From Halorubrum aidingense JCM 13560 (GTDB lineage: Archaea; Halobacteriota; Halobacteria; Halobacteriales; Haloferacaceae), in the NCBI RefSeq assembly GCF_000336995.1, contig NZ_AOJI01000019.1:1-64000 (forward strand): DNA of 64,000 nucleotides, read 5' to 3'. The stretch's first letter is position 1, and every line of letters starts with the position of its first letter. Below, piece after piece: positions 25,249 to 34,231 of this stretch. A model generated the notes under the pieces. The model saw nothing but the letters and a program-made list of their open reading frames with translations. It did not search any database and was not told the origin of the DNA. The position numbers and the translations under genes were made by a program.

Positions 25249-25581
25249 TCAGTCGCGTCGGTGGCCGAGCGGCTTCTTCTGGTCGACTTCGACCTCGACG
25301 TGGATCGAGTCGGGGAAGTCGCGGCCGACGACCTCGCGGGCGATGTCGTCGGCGCCGTGAATCTCCATCGATCGCTTATAAACCGAGTAGCTCCACGGCG
25401 AGAACTCGTCGCCGGCGCGGAGCTGTTTATAAAGCGGGACGCGAACGGTCTCGGCCGGCGTGGCGTGCGGGCCCTTACACTCCGCGCCCTTCCGTTCGAG
25501 GGTCGTTTTGAGCTCCTGAACGGTCTCGGCGAGCACGTCGCGGTCGCCGGACGCGAAGGAGAGTTTGGTGACGAAGGTCAT
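25249..25581 (-). CDS. uS10/mL48-like ribosomal-protein paralogue
   Basis: This 110-residue protein has the S10 pattern: TKLSFASGDRDVLAETVQELKTTLERKGAECKGPHATP followed by a strand and WSYSVYKRSMEIHG. Ribosomal uS10 itself has the same KGPxxxPT and Y-x-x-x-M-x-I-H elements, but this gene stands alone and not beside the EF-1A gene, so it is the extra haloarchaeal paralogue. A ribosomal or RNA-binding role is inference. An AT-rich GTTTTTAGCC lies 32-41 bases upstream. Confidence 0.87.
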   Translation of the reverse strand: MTFVTKLSFASGDRDVLAETVQELKTTLERKGAECKGPHATPAETVRVPLYKQLRAGDEFSPWSYSVYKRSMEIHGADDIAREVVGRDFPDSIHVEVEVDQKKPLGHRRD

Positions 25582-25784
25582 TGCTGGGGGTTGTGCGTTG
25601 ATGGTGGCCCGAAGGCTAAAAACGCATCTACAGCGAGATCGCGGCGATCGTCGGACGAATCAACCCGTATATATCCTCCGGTTCGAGCGGTCAGCGCCGC
25701 GTAGATCGGTCGATGAGGGCTGAAACGGCCGGTGCGTTGGCGACTCCGACACCCTCTTTAGGGGCGCTTGCTTACCTGACGCTA

Positions 25785-26231
25785 ATGACGGTCGAAGCGA
25801 CCAGCGCTGGAGCCATCCTCTTCCGCGACACCCGCGGCGAACGGGAGTACTTACTCCTGAAGAGCCGGCCGGGGGACTGGGAGTTCCCCAAAGGCGGGGT
25901 CGAGGGGGACGAGGAGCTCCAGCAGACGGCGATCAGGGAGGTGTCAGAGGAAGCCGGAATCGAGGATTTCCGGCTGATCGACGGCTTCCGGAAGGAGTAC
26001 GACTACGTGTTCGAGGCGAACGGCAACACCATCCACAAGACGGTGCACCTGTTTATCGCCCGCTCGTTCGAAGCGAGCGCGGAGATCTCGAACGAACACC
26101 GCGACCTGCAGTGGCGCGACTACGAACAGGCGCTCAACACGATCACCCAGAACGGGCCGCGAGACATCTTGGAGGACGCCCACGAGTACCTCGACGAGCG
26201 GAAAGACGAGGAGAGCGGCGATTACATCTAA
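25785..26231 (+). CDS. NUDIX hydrolase, Ap4A-hydrolase-like
   Basis: This 148-residue enzyme has the NUDIX box GGVEGDEELQQTAIREVSEEAGI (about residues 37-59), fitting G-x5-E-x7-REUXEEXG with an intact catalytic helix. The lead-in WEFPKGGVE and the FRKEYDYVFEANGNTIHKTVHLFIAR strand pair are typical of diadenosine tetraphosphate hydrolases. It would clear dinucleoside polyphosphates formed by aminoacyl-tRNA synthetases. A TATA-like CTCTTTAGGG lies 24-32 bases before ATG 25785, consistent with a leaderless mRNA. Confidence 0.92.
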   Translation: MTVEATSAGAILFRDTRGEREYLLLKSRPGDWEFPKGGVEGDEELQQTAIREVSEEAGIEDFRLIDGFRKEYDYVFEANGNTIHKTVHLFIARSFEASAEISNEHRDLQWRDYEQALNTITQNGPRDILEDAHEYLDERKDEESGDYI

Positions 26232-26285
26232 CTAGTCACCGCCGACCGGCGGTTCGTTTTTAAGGAACCCCCCGCTATCGCAGTC

Positions 26286-27290
26286 GTGACTCCGGACGCC
26301 GAGTTCGGCTACGAGCTCCTCGTCTGCCGGTACGCCGAGCTGTCGTGGCACCCGAGCGACGGCGCTCGTCCCGCGATCGTCTCCCGCCAGTTGGGGACGC
26401 AGGAGCGCCGCTGGGACACCGTCGTGATCGAGGTCGACCCGGCGGCGTTCGCGGCCCGCCGCGCGTTCGGCGAGCGGACCATCGACTCGGACCTCCTTCA
26501 CGTCGTCCGCCACGCGCCCGCCGATTGGGCGTGGTACCGCGACGCGCTCCCTCACCCCGGGTACCCGTGGCGCTACGTCCGGCAGGCGGTCCACCGCGCC
26601 GCGGGCCGCGACCTGATCGAGAAGCGACGCCGGAACAACCGGATCCAGCTCCGTCGGAAGCGCCCCTACCCGGACTGGGTGGAGCGGATCGTCGCGATCG
26701 AGAACAAACCCGACCTCGACCGGTCCGCCGCCGCCGCGCTCGCCGACCAGCTCGAACACGACGTCGAGACCGCCCTCGCCGACGAGGCGTGGCTGGCGAC
26801 CGAGACCACGGGCGAGCGCGTCGAGCCCGCTCTCCTGCGAGCGATGCCCGTCGAGGCCGGCATCCTCGCGACCGACTTCTCGGCGGGCGTCGACGGCGAC
26901 GCGGCGGACGTTGCGTGGCACCCGAGCGACCTCTCGCCCGCGGGCCGCGGCGCTCGGGACGCCGAGACCGAGACGCGGCGACTGGAGATCGCCGAGCGCG
27001 CCTACGGGAAGGGATGGCGCTCCTTCCACGAGACGATGCGCCCGGACTGTCGGCACTTCGAACTCCGCCGCGACGGCCGAGCGGTGGTGCCGTACTGCGC
27101 CGCGAAAACGAAACGGCCGACCGCGAGAGAGTGCGCCGGCGCCTGCCCGTCGTTCGCCCCCGAACCGCCGCAGTGGCGCACGAAGGGCTGGCCGATCGAG
27201 GGCGGTCCCGGGAAGGGACTCAAACGGACGTTGGACCGCCGGCGAGAACGCGAGCGGGACCGAGTCACGGACGACGGCGGCGACGGCTGA
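26286..27290 (+). CDS. DUF5787-like haloarchaeal protein
   Basis: This 334-residue protein starts with GTG and is followed by EFGYELLVCRYAELSWHPS. Notable features are the phrase YRDALPHPGYPWRYVRQAVH, a basic stretch EKRRRNNRIQLRRKRPYPDW, and four Cys in the last third (DCRHFEL, PYCAAK, ECAGACPSF) that could bind zinc or an Fe-S cluster. I recognise the layout as the haloarchaeal DUF5787 family, function unknown. The basic central patch and the Cys cluster suggest nucleic acid contact, which is inference. A CGTTTTTAAGG box 20-30 bases before the GTG supports a leaderless start. Confidence 0.8.
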   Translation: MTPDAEFGYELLVCRYAELSWHPSDGARPAIVSRQLGTQERRWDTVVIEVDPAAFAARRAFGERTIDSDLLHVVRHAPADWAWYRDALPHPGYPWRYVRQAVHRAAGRDLIEKRRRNNRIQLRRKRPYPDWVERIVAIENKPDLDRSAAAALADQLEHDVETALADEAWLATETTGERVEPALLRAMPVEAGILATDFSAGVDGDAADVAWHPSDLSPAGRGARDAETETRRLEIAERAYGKGWRSFHETMRPDCRHFELRRDGRAVVPYCAAKTKRPTARECAGACPSFAPEPPQWRTKGWPIEGGPGKGLKRTLDRRRERERDRVTDDGGDG

Positions 27291-27336
27291 ATCGATTTTC
27301 GGGTCGCATACGCGAGCCCCGCCCCCCCAACGTCGC

Positions 27337-30300
27337 CTACGCCAACGCCGCCGCCAGCTTCTCCACCGGGTGGGGCGGCTCCGGGGCGCCGCCGTCGCGC
27401 TCTTTCAACTGGCTCCGACAGGAGGCGCCGGGCGCCACGACCTCGTCGCCGTCGCTCGCGTCGACCTGATCGAAGAGGATCCGACCGATCGCCTTGCTCA
27501 TCGAGTAGTGCTCGGCCTCGTAGCCGAACGAGCCCGCCATCCCGCAACACGACGAGTCGAGCGGGTCGACCCCGTAGCCGGCCCGGCGGAGCACGCCGAC
27601 CGCGTGGTGGTCCTTCTTCGTCGCCTTCTGGTGGCAGTGACCGTGATAGGTGAGCGACTCGGTGGGCGCGTCGAACGCGAGCGCCTCGTCGAGCCGGTGG
27701 GCGTCGACGTACTCCATGACCCCGTAGGTGTTCGCCGAGACGGCCGCCACGTCCGCGTCGGGCACGTCGCTCGCGTCGCCGTCGAGGAGGTCGTGGTAGT
27801 CCGTCTGCAGCATGACGGCGTCGGACGGCTCGACGACGACGACCTCCCAGCCGTCCTCGACGTCGGGCACGAGCGTCTCGACCGTGTCCGTCGCGGTCGC
27901 CCGCGACGCGTCGAGCATCCCCTTCGAGTGCGCCGGGCGACCGCTGCCGTCCACGTCCGGGATCCGCACGTGGCAGTTCGCGGCCTCCAACACGCGCACC
28001 GCGGCCTTCCCCGCGCCGGGGTTCGTGTACGTCGTGTACACGTCGGGGAACAGGAGGACGCGCCGGTCGGCCTCCGCTTCGGGGACCGCGGCGCCGCCGC
28101 GCGCCTCGAACCAGTCGGTGAGGCTCTCCGAGCGGAACGCGGGGAGGTCTCGCTCGCTCGCGATTCCGAGCGCCTTCTCCATGACGAGCCCCGCGCCCGG
28201 TATCTTGCCGGGCAGGTTCGAGAGAGGCGCGAGCGCCGACCCGAGCGGGGCGAGCCGCTCGAAGTTCCCGAGCAGCCGCGTCCGGAGGTCGATCCCGTGC
28301 TCCTCGTGGTGGGCGTGTTCGACCTCCGCTTTCAGCTTCGCCATGTCGACGCCGCTGGGGCAGTCCTTCTTACAGCCCTTACAGCCGACGCACAGGTCCA
28401 TCACCTCGGTGACGAACTCGTCGTCGGTGGGGTCGTCCGGGAGCTCGCCCGAGATGGCGCCACGCAACATGTTCGCGCGGCCTCGCGTCGCCTGTATCTC
28501 CTCTTCGGAGGCGCGGTAGGTGGGACACATCACGCCGCCGGTGGTCTCCTGCGGACCGCGACAGCCGCCGCAGCCGTGACAGAGTTCGACCATCCCCTGC
28601 ATCCCGTTGTCGACGGCCCACTCCATCGCGGGGTCGAAGCCGGGGTCGTACTCGTAGTCGGCGTCGAACCGGAGGTTCTCGCGCATGTCGAAGTCGCCGC
28701 AGACGTTCCCCGGGTTCAACAGCCAGTCGGGATCGAACGCGGTCTTGAGGTCGCGGAAGGCCTCCCAGAGGTCGTCGCCGTACAGCTTGCGGTTCCACTG
28801 GGTCCGCGCCCGCCCGTCGCCGTGCTCGCCGGAGACGCTCCCTCCGAGTCGCACGACGGCGTCGGTGACGCGGTCGGCGATGTCGACCATCGCGTCCACG
28901 TCCGCCACCTCCTTCGTGTTTATCAGCGGGCGGATGTGGAGCACCCCCGGACCGGCGTGCGCGTAGAAGGTGGCGAACGTGTCGTTGTCCGCCAGGATCT
29001 CCTGGAACTCGCGGGTGTACTCGGGGAGGTGCTCGGGCGGGATGGCGCAGTCCTCGATGAAGGAGATGTGCTTCTCGTCGGTGGTGCGCGACAGCAGGAT
29101 CGGCAGCCCCGACTTGCGCATCTTCCAGAAGCGGTCGCGCTCCGCGGGGTCGTGCGCTTCCATCGCGTCGACGGCGCGGCGCGGCTGACTCGTGACCTCG
29201 GCCGCCCCCTCGCTCGGATCGGCCTCGGTCTCGGGGACGACGGCGTCGGTGCCAGCGGCGCCAACGCCGTCGGCGGCCGAGCGCTCGCCCACGCGGTCCG
29301 CAATCAGGTCCGCGACCTTCTGTCGCCCCTCGTCGTCGCTGTCGGCGTAGAACTCGACGAGCAGGACGGAGTCGGTCCCCTCGGGGAGCATCCCGACGAC
29401 TTCTTCGAACTCGGGGGTGTCGGCCGCGAGCCCGAGGAGGACGTCGTCCATCACCTCGACGGCGGCGGGGTCGTGTTCGAGGATCGGCGCCACGTCCTCC
29501 ATCGCGTCGAGGAGGTCGTCGTAGGTGAGCAGCGCGACCGCCTTCGTCTCGGGGATCTCCACGAGCGAGACGGTCGCCTCGGTGACCGTCGCCAGCGTCC
29601 CTTCGCTGCCCGCCATGAGCCTGCCGAGGTTGACGACGCCGGCCTCGCCGTACTCGCCGCGGTACTCGGCGAGCAGGCGGTCGAGGTTGTAGCCGGAGAC
29701 GTTCCGCTTCATCTCCGGGAACCGGTCGTCGATCGCGTCGGCCTCCTCGTCGAGGATCCGAACGATCTCGGCGTGGATCCGGGGGATGAGTTCCTCGGCG
29801 TCGGGGTCCGCGGACTCGCGCAGGTCGTCGACGGCGACCTCGCCGAACGTCTCGACGGTGCCGTCGGCGAGCACGACCTCCAGCTCCTCGACGTAGTGGT
29901 CGGTCTTCCCGTACTTCAGCGAGTGCGAACCGGTGGAGTTGTTGCCGATCGCCCCGCCGATCGCAGACTTGTCGCGCCACGCCGGGTCGGGCGCGAACTT
30001 CAGCCCGTGCGGCTCGACCGCGGCGTTGAGGTCGCCGACGTACGCGCCGGCCTGCGCCCGCGCGGTGCGCGCGTCGGGGTCCGTCTCGATCACCGCGTCC
30101 ATCGACGCGGACAGGTCGAGCACGACCGCCTCGTTGACCGTCTGGCCGGCGAGCGACGTGCCGCCGCCTCGCGGAAGCACGGGGATCCCCTCCGCGAAGC
30201 AGTACTCGTGAACCGCCGCGACGTCGGCCGTCGACTCCGGGAGCACGACCCCGATCGGCGTCACCTCGTACGCCGAGGCGTCGGTCGCGTACAGCCGTTT

Positions 30301-30438
30301 CGAGTAGTCGTCGAACCGCACGTCGCCGTCGACCCGCCGGTCGAGCGCGTCGACCAGATCCGGCCGATCGATCTCGCCCCCGGTGTAATCGAAATTCCCC
30401 CCGTCCAGCGGATCCGGGTCCGGCGTGTTAGTTGCCAT
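27337..30438 (-). CDS. FAD/Fe-S lactate- or 2-hydroxyacid dehydrogenase
   Basis: This 1033-residue multidomain protein has a PCMH FAD-binding domain (about 45-280; PRGGGTSLAGQTVNEAVVLDLS) and a FAD-linked oxidase C-terminal domain (about 290-580; PLINTKEV, SGEHGDGRARTQWNRKLYG). After these come two ferredoxin-like clusters (CHGCGGCRGP and CVGCKGCKKDCPSG) and a CCG domain (SSCCGMAGSFGYEAEHYSM, then GASCRSQL). This is the GlcD plus GlpC-like fusion type, a membrane-associated D-lactate or glycolate dehydrogenase feeding the quinone pool. It faces a LutC/LutB-like pair across a 151-base gap, which points to lactate utilisation. Confidence 0.9.
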   Translation of the reverse strand: MATNTPDPDPLDGGNFDYTGGEIDRPDLVDALDRRVDGDVRFDDYSKRLYATDASAYEVTPIGVVLPESTADVAAVHEYCFAEGIPVLPRGGGTSLAGQTVNEAVVLDLSASMDAVIETDPDARTARAQAGAYVGDLNAAVEPHGLKFAPDPAWRDKSAIGGAIGNNSTGSHSLKYGKTDHYVEELEVVLADGTVETFGEVAVDDLRESADPDAEELIPRIHAEIVRILDEEADAIDDRFPEMKRNVSGYNLDRLLAEYRGEYGEAGVVNLGRLMAGSEGTLATVTEATVSLVEIPETKAVALLTYDDLLDAMEDVAPILEHDPAAVEVMDDVLLGLAADTPEFEEVVGMLPEGTDSVLLVEFYADSDDEGRQKVADLIADRVGERSAADGVGAAGTDAVVPETEADPSEGAAEVTSQPRRAVDAMEAHDPAERDRFWKMRKSGLPILLSRTTDEKHISFIEDCAIPPEHLPEYTREFQEILADNDTFATFYAHAGPGVLHIRPLINTKEVADVDAMVDIADRVTDAVVRLGGSVSGEHGDGRARTQWNRKLYGDDLWEAFRDLKTAFDPDWLLNPGNVCGDFDMRENLRFDADYEYDPGFDPAMEWAVDNGMQGMVELCHGCGGCRGPQETTGGVMCPTYRASEEEIQATRGRANMLRGAISGELPDDPTDDEFVTEVMDLCVGCKGCKKDCPSGVDMAKLKAEVEHAHHEEHGIDLRTRLLGNFERLAPLGSALAPLSNLPGKIPGAGLVMEKALGIASERDLPAFRSESLTDWFEARGGAAVPEAEADRRVLLFPDVYTTYTNPGAGKAAVRVLEAANCHVRIPDVDGSGRPAHSKGMLDASRATATDTVETLVPDVEDGWEVVVVEPSDAVMLQTDYHDLLDGDASDVPDADVAAVSANTYGVMEYVDAHRLDEALAFDAPTESLTYHGHCHQKATKKDHHAVGVLRRAGYGVDPLDSSCCGMAGSFGYEAEHYSMSKAIGRILFDQVDASDGDEVVAPGASCRSQLKERDGGAPEPPHPVEKLAAALA

Positions 30439-30589
30439 GTGAATCCCTCACGGTCGAACCGTCAAAAAGCTCGTGACCTCGGCGAGGGTGCCGGACTGAT
30501 CGAGGCCGACGCGCAGCGCTCGCTTCGCCGGATCGACGGTCACGGACGATCGGCATAACACCCATATACGTCCCCTCGGATGATTCGGT
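30439..30589. promoter_or_regulatory. Divergent promoter region of the lactate locus
   Basis: The 151-base gap serves the dehydrogenase on the left and the LutC-like gene on the right. CCATATACG at 30561-30569 lies 21-29 bases before ATG 30590, a good TATA position. On the other side TCAAAAAGC near 30461-30470 (minus-strand GCTTTTTGA) is the matching candidate for the dehydrogenase. No clear operator palindrome was seen. Confidence 0.5.
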
Positions 30590-31186
30590 ATGTCACTCGC
30601 CGACCGATCGACGTTCAAGCGTCGGCTCGATTCCCTCGGTGTCACCGTCAGCGAGGGCCCAGCGCGGGCGTGCGCGGAACTGGTGGCCGACGCCGCGGGC
30701 GACCCGGCCGTCGGAGTTTCGCTCGCGCGCGAGGACGACGAGTCGGAGCCGGCCGCGTCGCTGCCCGACCGCGTCGACACCGACCCGACGACCGCCGACC
30801 TGCGCGCGGCCCACACCGGCGTCACGGGCGCCTCGCTCGGGATCGCCGAGTACGGCAGCGTCGCCATCGAGGCCGACCGCGCCGGCACGGAGCCGGTGAG
30901 TCTCTTCGTCGACCGCCACGTCGTCGTCCTCCGCGAGGCCGACTTGGTCCCCGACATGCCCGACGCGTTCGCGTGGCTCGGTCCGCGCGCCCGCGACGAG
31001 TCGGTCGACGTCGTCTTCGCGACCGGCCCGAGCGCCACCGCCGACATGGGCGGGCTCGTTCACGGCGCGCACGGGCCGAAAGAGGTCCACGTGGTGTTAC
31101 TGCGAGACGACCGGGATGCCGACGGAAGAGACAGGGAGACAGACGGAGACGCCACGGCCGGATCGGAGGCGACCGACGATGAGTAG
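30590..31186 (+). CDS. LutC-like LUD domain protein
   Basis: This 198-residue LUD-domain protein (lactate utilisation) contains VTGASLGIAEYGSVAIEADRAG, then SLFVDRHVVVLREADLVPDM and FATGPSATADMGGLVHGAHGPKEVHVVLL, the LutC core. LutC works with LutA and LutB in oxidation of lactate. The gene overlaps the next one by 8 bases (ATGAGTAG), so the two proteins are likely made together. The last 30 residues are a low-complexity acidic tail. The leaderless start is supported by the upstream TATA. Confidence 0.9.
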   Translation: MSLADRSTFKRRLDSLGVTVSEGPARACAELVADAAGDPAVGVSLAREDDESEPAASLPDRVDTDPTTADLRAAHTGVTGASLGIAEYGSVAIEADRAGTEPVSLFVDRHVVVLREADLVPDMPDAFAWLGPRARDESVDVVFATGPSATADMGGLVHGAHGPKEVHVVLLRDDRDADGRDRETDGDATAGSEATDDE

Positions 31187-33449
31187 CGACGCCGAGGCGA
31201 CCGGCCGGACGGAGAACACCGATCGGACCGGGAAGGCCGACCGGATCCGCGAGCTGATGGCGACCGAGGGCGACGCCGTCGCCGAGAACACCCGCGGCTT
31301 CAACGAGGGGCGCTACGAGTCGACGGGGCGCCTCGACGACTACGAGGCGCTGAAAAGCGAGGCGCGCGATATCAAAGAGGACGCGATCGCCCGGCTCCCG
31401 GAGCTCATCGAGCGGGTGACGGAGACGGTCGAGGCCAACGGCGGCACCGTCTACCTCGCCGACGACGCCGCGGACGCGAACCGATACGTCACCGAACTGG
31501 CCGCCGAGGAGCGCGACGCGGACCGGCTGATCAAATCCAAGTCGATGACCTCCGAGGAGATCGAGGTGAACGAGGCCCTCGAGGCCGAGGGCGTGGAGGT
31601 GGTCGAGACGGACCTCGGCGAGTGGGTGCTCCAGCTCGCGGACGAGGCGCCCTCCCACATCGTCGCGCCCGCCATCCACAAGTCCCGGGAGGCGATCGCG
31701 GAGCTGTTCGCGGAGCGGTTCGACCCCGATGACCCGCCGGAGACCGCCGAGGAGCTGACGATGTTCGCCCGCGAGCGGCTCGGCGAGTTGGTCGAGGACG
31801 CCGACGTGGGAATGACCGGCGCGAACTTCATCGCGGCCGACTCCGGCACCATGCTGTTGGTCACGAGCGAGGGCAACGCGCGGAAGACGGTGACCGCGAC
31901 GGACACCCACGTCGCGGTCGCCGGCGTCGAGAAGCTCGTCCCGACCGTCGAGGACTTCGCCCCGTTCGTCGAGCTGATCGGTCGCTCCGGGACCGGTCAG
32001 GACGTGACCTCCTACATCTCGACGCTGACCCCGCCCGTGGACTCGCCGGTGCCGGACTTCGAGCGCGACGCGGACCCCCTCGCCGACGGCTCGGGCGACG
32101 ACCGCGACTTCCACCTCGTTCTCATCGACAACGGTCGTCTGGCGATGCGAGAAGACGAGGAGCTGAAAGAGACGCTGTACTGCATCCGGTGTTCGGCCTG
32201 CTCGAACGCCTGCGGCAACTTCCAGAGCGTCGGGGGCCACGCGTTCGGCGGCGAGACGTACTCCGGCGGCATCGCGACCGGCTGGGAGGCCGGCATCGAG
32301 GGGCTCGACGTCGCCGCCGAGTTCAACGACCTGTGTACGGGCTGTTCGCGCTGCGTCCCGGCGTGTCCGGTCGAGATCGACATCCCCTGGATCAACACCG
32401 TCGTCCGCGATCGGGTCAACCGCGGCGACGTCGACCCCGGGCAGACCGACTGGCTGTTCGAAGAGCTGGTCCCCGACGAGGAGCCTGCCGGGCTCGACCT
32501 GTCGACCCGGCTCGTCGGTAACTACGAGACGCTCGCGAAGTGGGGAAGTCGGACCGCCCCGGTCGCGAATCGGCTCGCGAACGTCGGCCCGCTCCGGGCG
32601 GTCGCCGAGCGCGTCGCCGGTATCGACCGCCGCCGGGAGCTCCCGGGCTTCGCGAGCGAGCCGCTCGTCGACTGGTTCGAGGCGCGCGGCGGCGCCGCGG
32701 TCTCGCCCGCGGACGCGACGCGAGAGGCGGTGCTGTACCCCGACACGGCGACGAACTACGCCGACGTCGACCGCGGGAAGGCAGCGGTGCGAGCGCTGGA
32801 GGCGCTCGGCGTGCACGTCCGGATTCCGGACCTCCCGGGGAGCGGCCGCCCGCCGCTGTCACAGGGGATGGTCTCGACGGCGAAGGCGGCCGCCGAAGAC
32901 GCGTACGGCGGACTCGCGCCCCACGTCGACGCCGGCCGCGACGTGGTCGTGATCGAGCCGAGCGACCTCGCGATGTTCCGAAGCGAGTACGAGAAGTTCC
33001 TCCCCGAGCGCTCGGCCGCGCGGCTCGCCGACGCCAGCTACGACGTGATGGAGTACGTCTTCGGCCTGTTGGAGAACGGCGGCGATCCCGCTGGACTGCG
33101 GGCGCCGGCCGCGGGGACCGGGCCGGTGGCCTCGGGGACGCGGATCGCCTACCACCCGCACTGTCAGGCCCGCACGATCGGCGTCGGCGAGCACGCGACC
33201 GCCGTGATGGAGCGGCTCGGCTACGACGTGCGCGTCTCCGACACCGAGTGTTGCGGCATGGCGGGTTCGTTCGGCTACAAGACGGACTACTACGAGCTGA
33301 GCATGGACGTCGGCGAACCCCTCCGCGAGCAGTTCGGCGAGACGGACCGCACCGTCGTCGCCGCCGGCACCTCCTGTACCGAACAGCTGGACGCGCTGCT
33401 CGGGTCCGCGCCGATGCACCCGATCGAGCTGATCGCGCCGCGGGAGTGA
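31179..33449 (+). CDS. LutB/LutA-like Fe-S protein (LUD + ferredoxin + CCG)
   Basis: This 756-residue protein has an N-terminal LUD domain (about 80-310; SKSMTSEEIEVNEALE, GMTGANFIAADSGTMLLVTSEGN). A two-cluster ferredoxin region with complete Cys sets follows (CIRCSACSNACG near 330 and CTGCSRCVPACPVEID near 388). The end is a CCG domain (HPHCQARTIG, ECCGMAGSFGYKTDYYELS, GTSC). It fuses LutB-like and LutA-like parts, so with the LutC-like partner it could be a full lactate oxidation module. The first half of the CCG region (TNYADVDRGKAAVRALEALG) has lost its Cys residues. It ends 77 bases before the PRC-barrel gene. Confidence 0.9.
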   Translation: MSSDAEATGRTENTDRTGKADRIRELMATEGDAVAENTRGFNEGRYESTGRLDDYEALKSEARDIKEDAIARLPELIERVTETVEANGGTVYLADDAADANRYVTELAAEERDADRLIKSKSMTSEEIEVNEALEAEGVEVVETDLGEWVLQLADEAPSHIVAPAIHKSREAIAELFAERFDPDDPPETAEELTMFARERLGELVEDADVGMTGANFIAADSGTMLLVTSEGNARKTVTATDTHVAVAGVEKLVPTVEDFAPFVELIGRSGTGQDVTSYISTLTPPVDSPVPDFERDADPLADGSGDDRDFHLVLIDNGRLAMREDEELKETLYCIRCSACSNACGNFQSVGGHAFGGETYSGGIATGWEAGIEGLDVAAEFNDLCTGCSRCVPACPVEIDIPWINTVVRDRVNRGDVDPGQTDWLFEELVPDEEPAGLDLSTRLVGNYETLAKWGSRTAPVANRLANVGPLRAVAERVAGIDRRRELPGFASEPLVDWFEARGGAAVSPADATREAVLYPDTATNYADVDRGKAAVRALEALGVHVRIPDLPGSGRPPLSQGMVSTAKAAAEDAYGGLAPHVDAGRDVVVIEPSDLAMFRSEYEKFLPERSAARLADASYDVMEYVFGLLENGGDPAGLRAPAAGTGPVASGTRIAYHPHCQARTIGVGEHATAVMERLGYDVRVSDTECCGMAGSFGYKTDYYELSMDVGEPLREQFGETDRTVVAAGTSCTEQLDALLGSAPMHPIELIAPRE

Positions 33450-33526
33450 CTCGTCGGGGGGCTTTCGTCTGACGGGCGTCGTTCGACAACGAACGCTTAT
33501 TAGGCGCGCTCGTGACCGTATCGCAT

Positions 33527-33832
33527 ATGAACGCAGTTCCGCAGGAGATCACGTCGCTGGTCGGTCGTGAGGTGTACTCGAACAACGGGGTCTTCGTCGG
33601 CGAGATCGAGGACGTCCGCCTCGATCTGGACGCACGGGCCGTGACCGGGTTGGCGCTCGCCGAACTCAACCACGAGCTGTTCGCCGGCCGCGTCGAGCGC
33701 AACACCGGCGTCATCCTCCCGTACCGCTGGGTCCGCGCCGTCGGCGACGTCGTCTTGGTCAACGACATCATCGAGCGGTTGGACACCGGGACCGACGAAC
33801 AGGAGGCCGAGGCCGGGCAGTCCGCGCAGTAA
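33527..33832 (+). CDS. PRC-barrel domain protein
   Basis: This 101-residue single PRC-barrel protein reads LVGREVYSNNGVFVGEIEDVRLDLDARAVTGLAL and later GVILPYRWVRAVGDVVLVND. Small stand-alone PRC-barrels are common in haloarchaea; some bind RNA-processing or cell-division partners, including CdpB-type proteins. Which group this one belongs to cannot be read from sequence. A CTTATTAGG box 24-32 bases upstream suggests a leaderless transcript from its own promoter. Confidence 0.9.
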   Translation: MNAVPQEITSLVGREVYSNNGVFVGEIEDVRLDLDARAVTGLALAELNHELFAGRVERNTGVILPYRWVRAVGDVVLVNDIIERLDTGTDEQEAEAGQSAQ

Positions 33833-33855
33833 GCGACCTCGCAGCGAGAATCGTA

Positions 33856-34182
33856 TTAAAACGGGAGCGCGTCGCGCAGACTTGTCAGGAACCCGCCGCC
33901 CTGTTGCCGCTCGCGGTCGAACACCGGATAGAGCGCGTCGAGCAGTTCCGTCTCGTTGTCGAACGTCGTCTGCGGGATCTGTTCGAGCGCGGTCGAGAGC
34001 GCTATCGTCCGCCCCTTCGCGTCGTACGGGATCTCTTCGTCGCCGAGCGCGTCGAGGAGCTCCGCCTCGGTCGCGGGAAACGACACGTCGGCCTCCCCGA
34101 TACGCGCGTCGAGCACGGCGATACCGAACTCTATCGCCTCGGGCTCCGAGGATCCGCCGCCGCCGGGTGGACGTGCTGCCAT
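33856..34182 (-). CDS. Small haloarchaeal hypothetical protein (DUF5789-like)
   Basis: This 108-residue acidic protein has a Gly-rich start. Its core EADVSFPATEAELLDALGDEEIPYDAKGRTIALSTALEQIP has the feel of the DUF5789 group (small proteins with a YP/FP then ELL pattern), which is also present at 54488. A second half, FDNETELLDALYPVFDRERQ, repeats the ELLDAL motif. No Cys or membrane segment. Function unknown; assignment to the family is tentative. Confidence 0.7.
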   Translation of the reverse strand: MAARPPGGGGSSEPEAIEFGIAVLDARIGEADVSFPATEAELLDALGDEEIPYDAKGRTIALSTALEQIPQTTFDNETELLDALYPVFDRERQQGGGFLTSLRDALPF

Positions 34183-34231
34183 CGGCGCCTGCTACTCCCT
34201 CGGGACGCTTTAAACCCCTGCTCGCAGCCGG

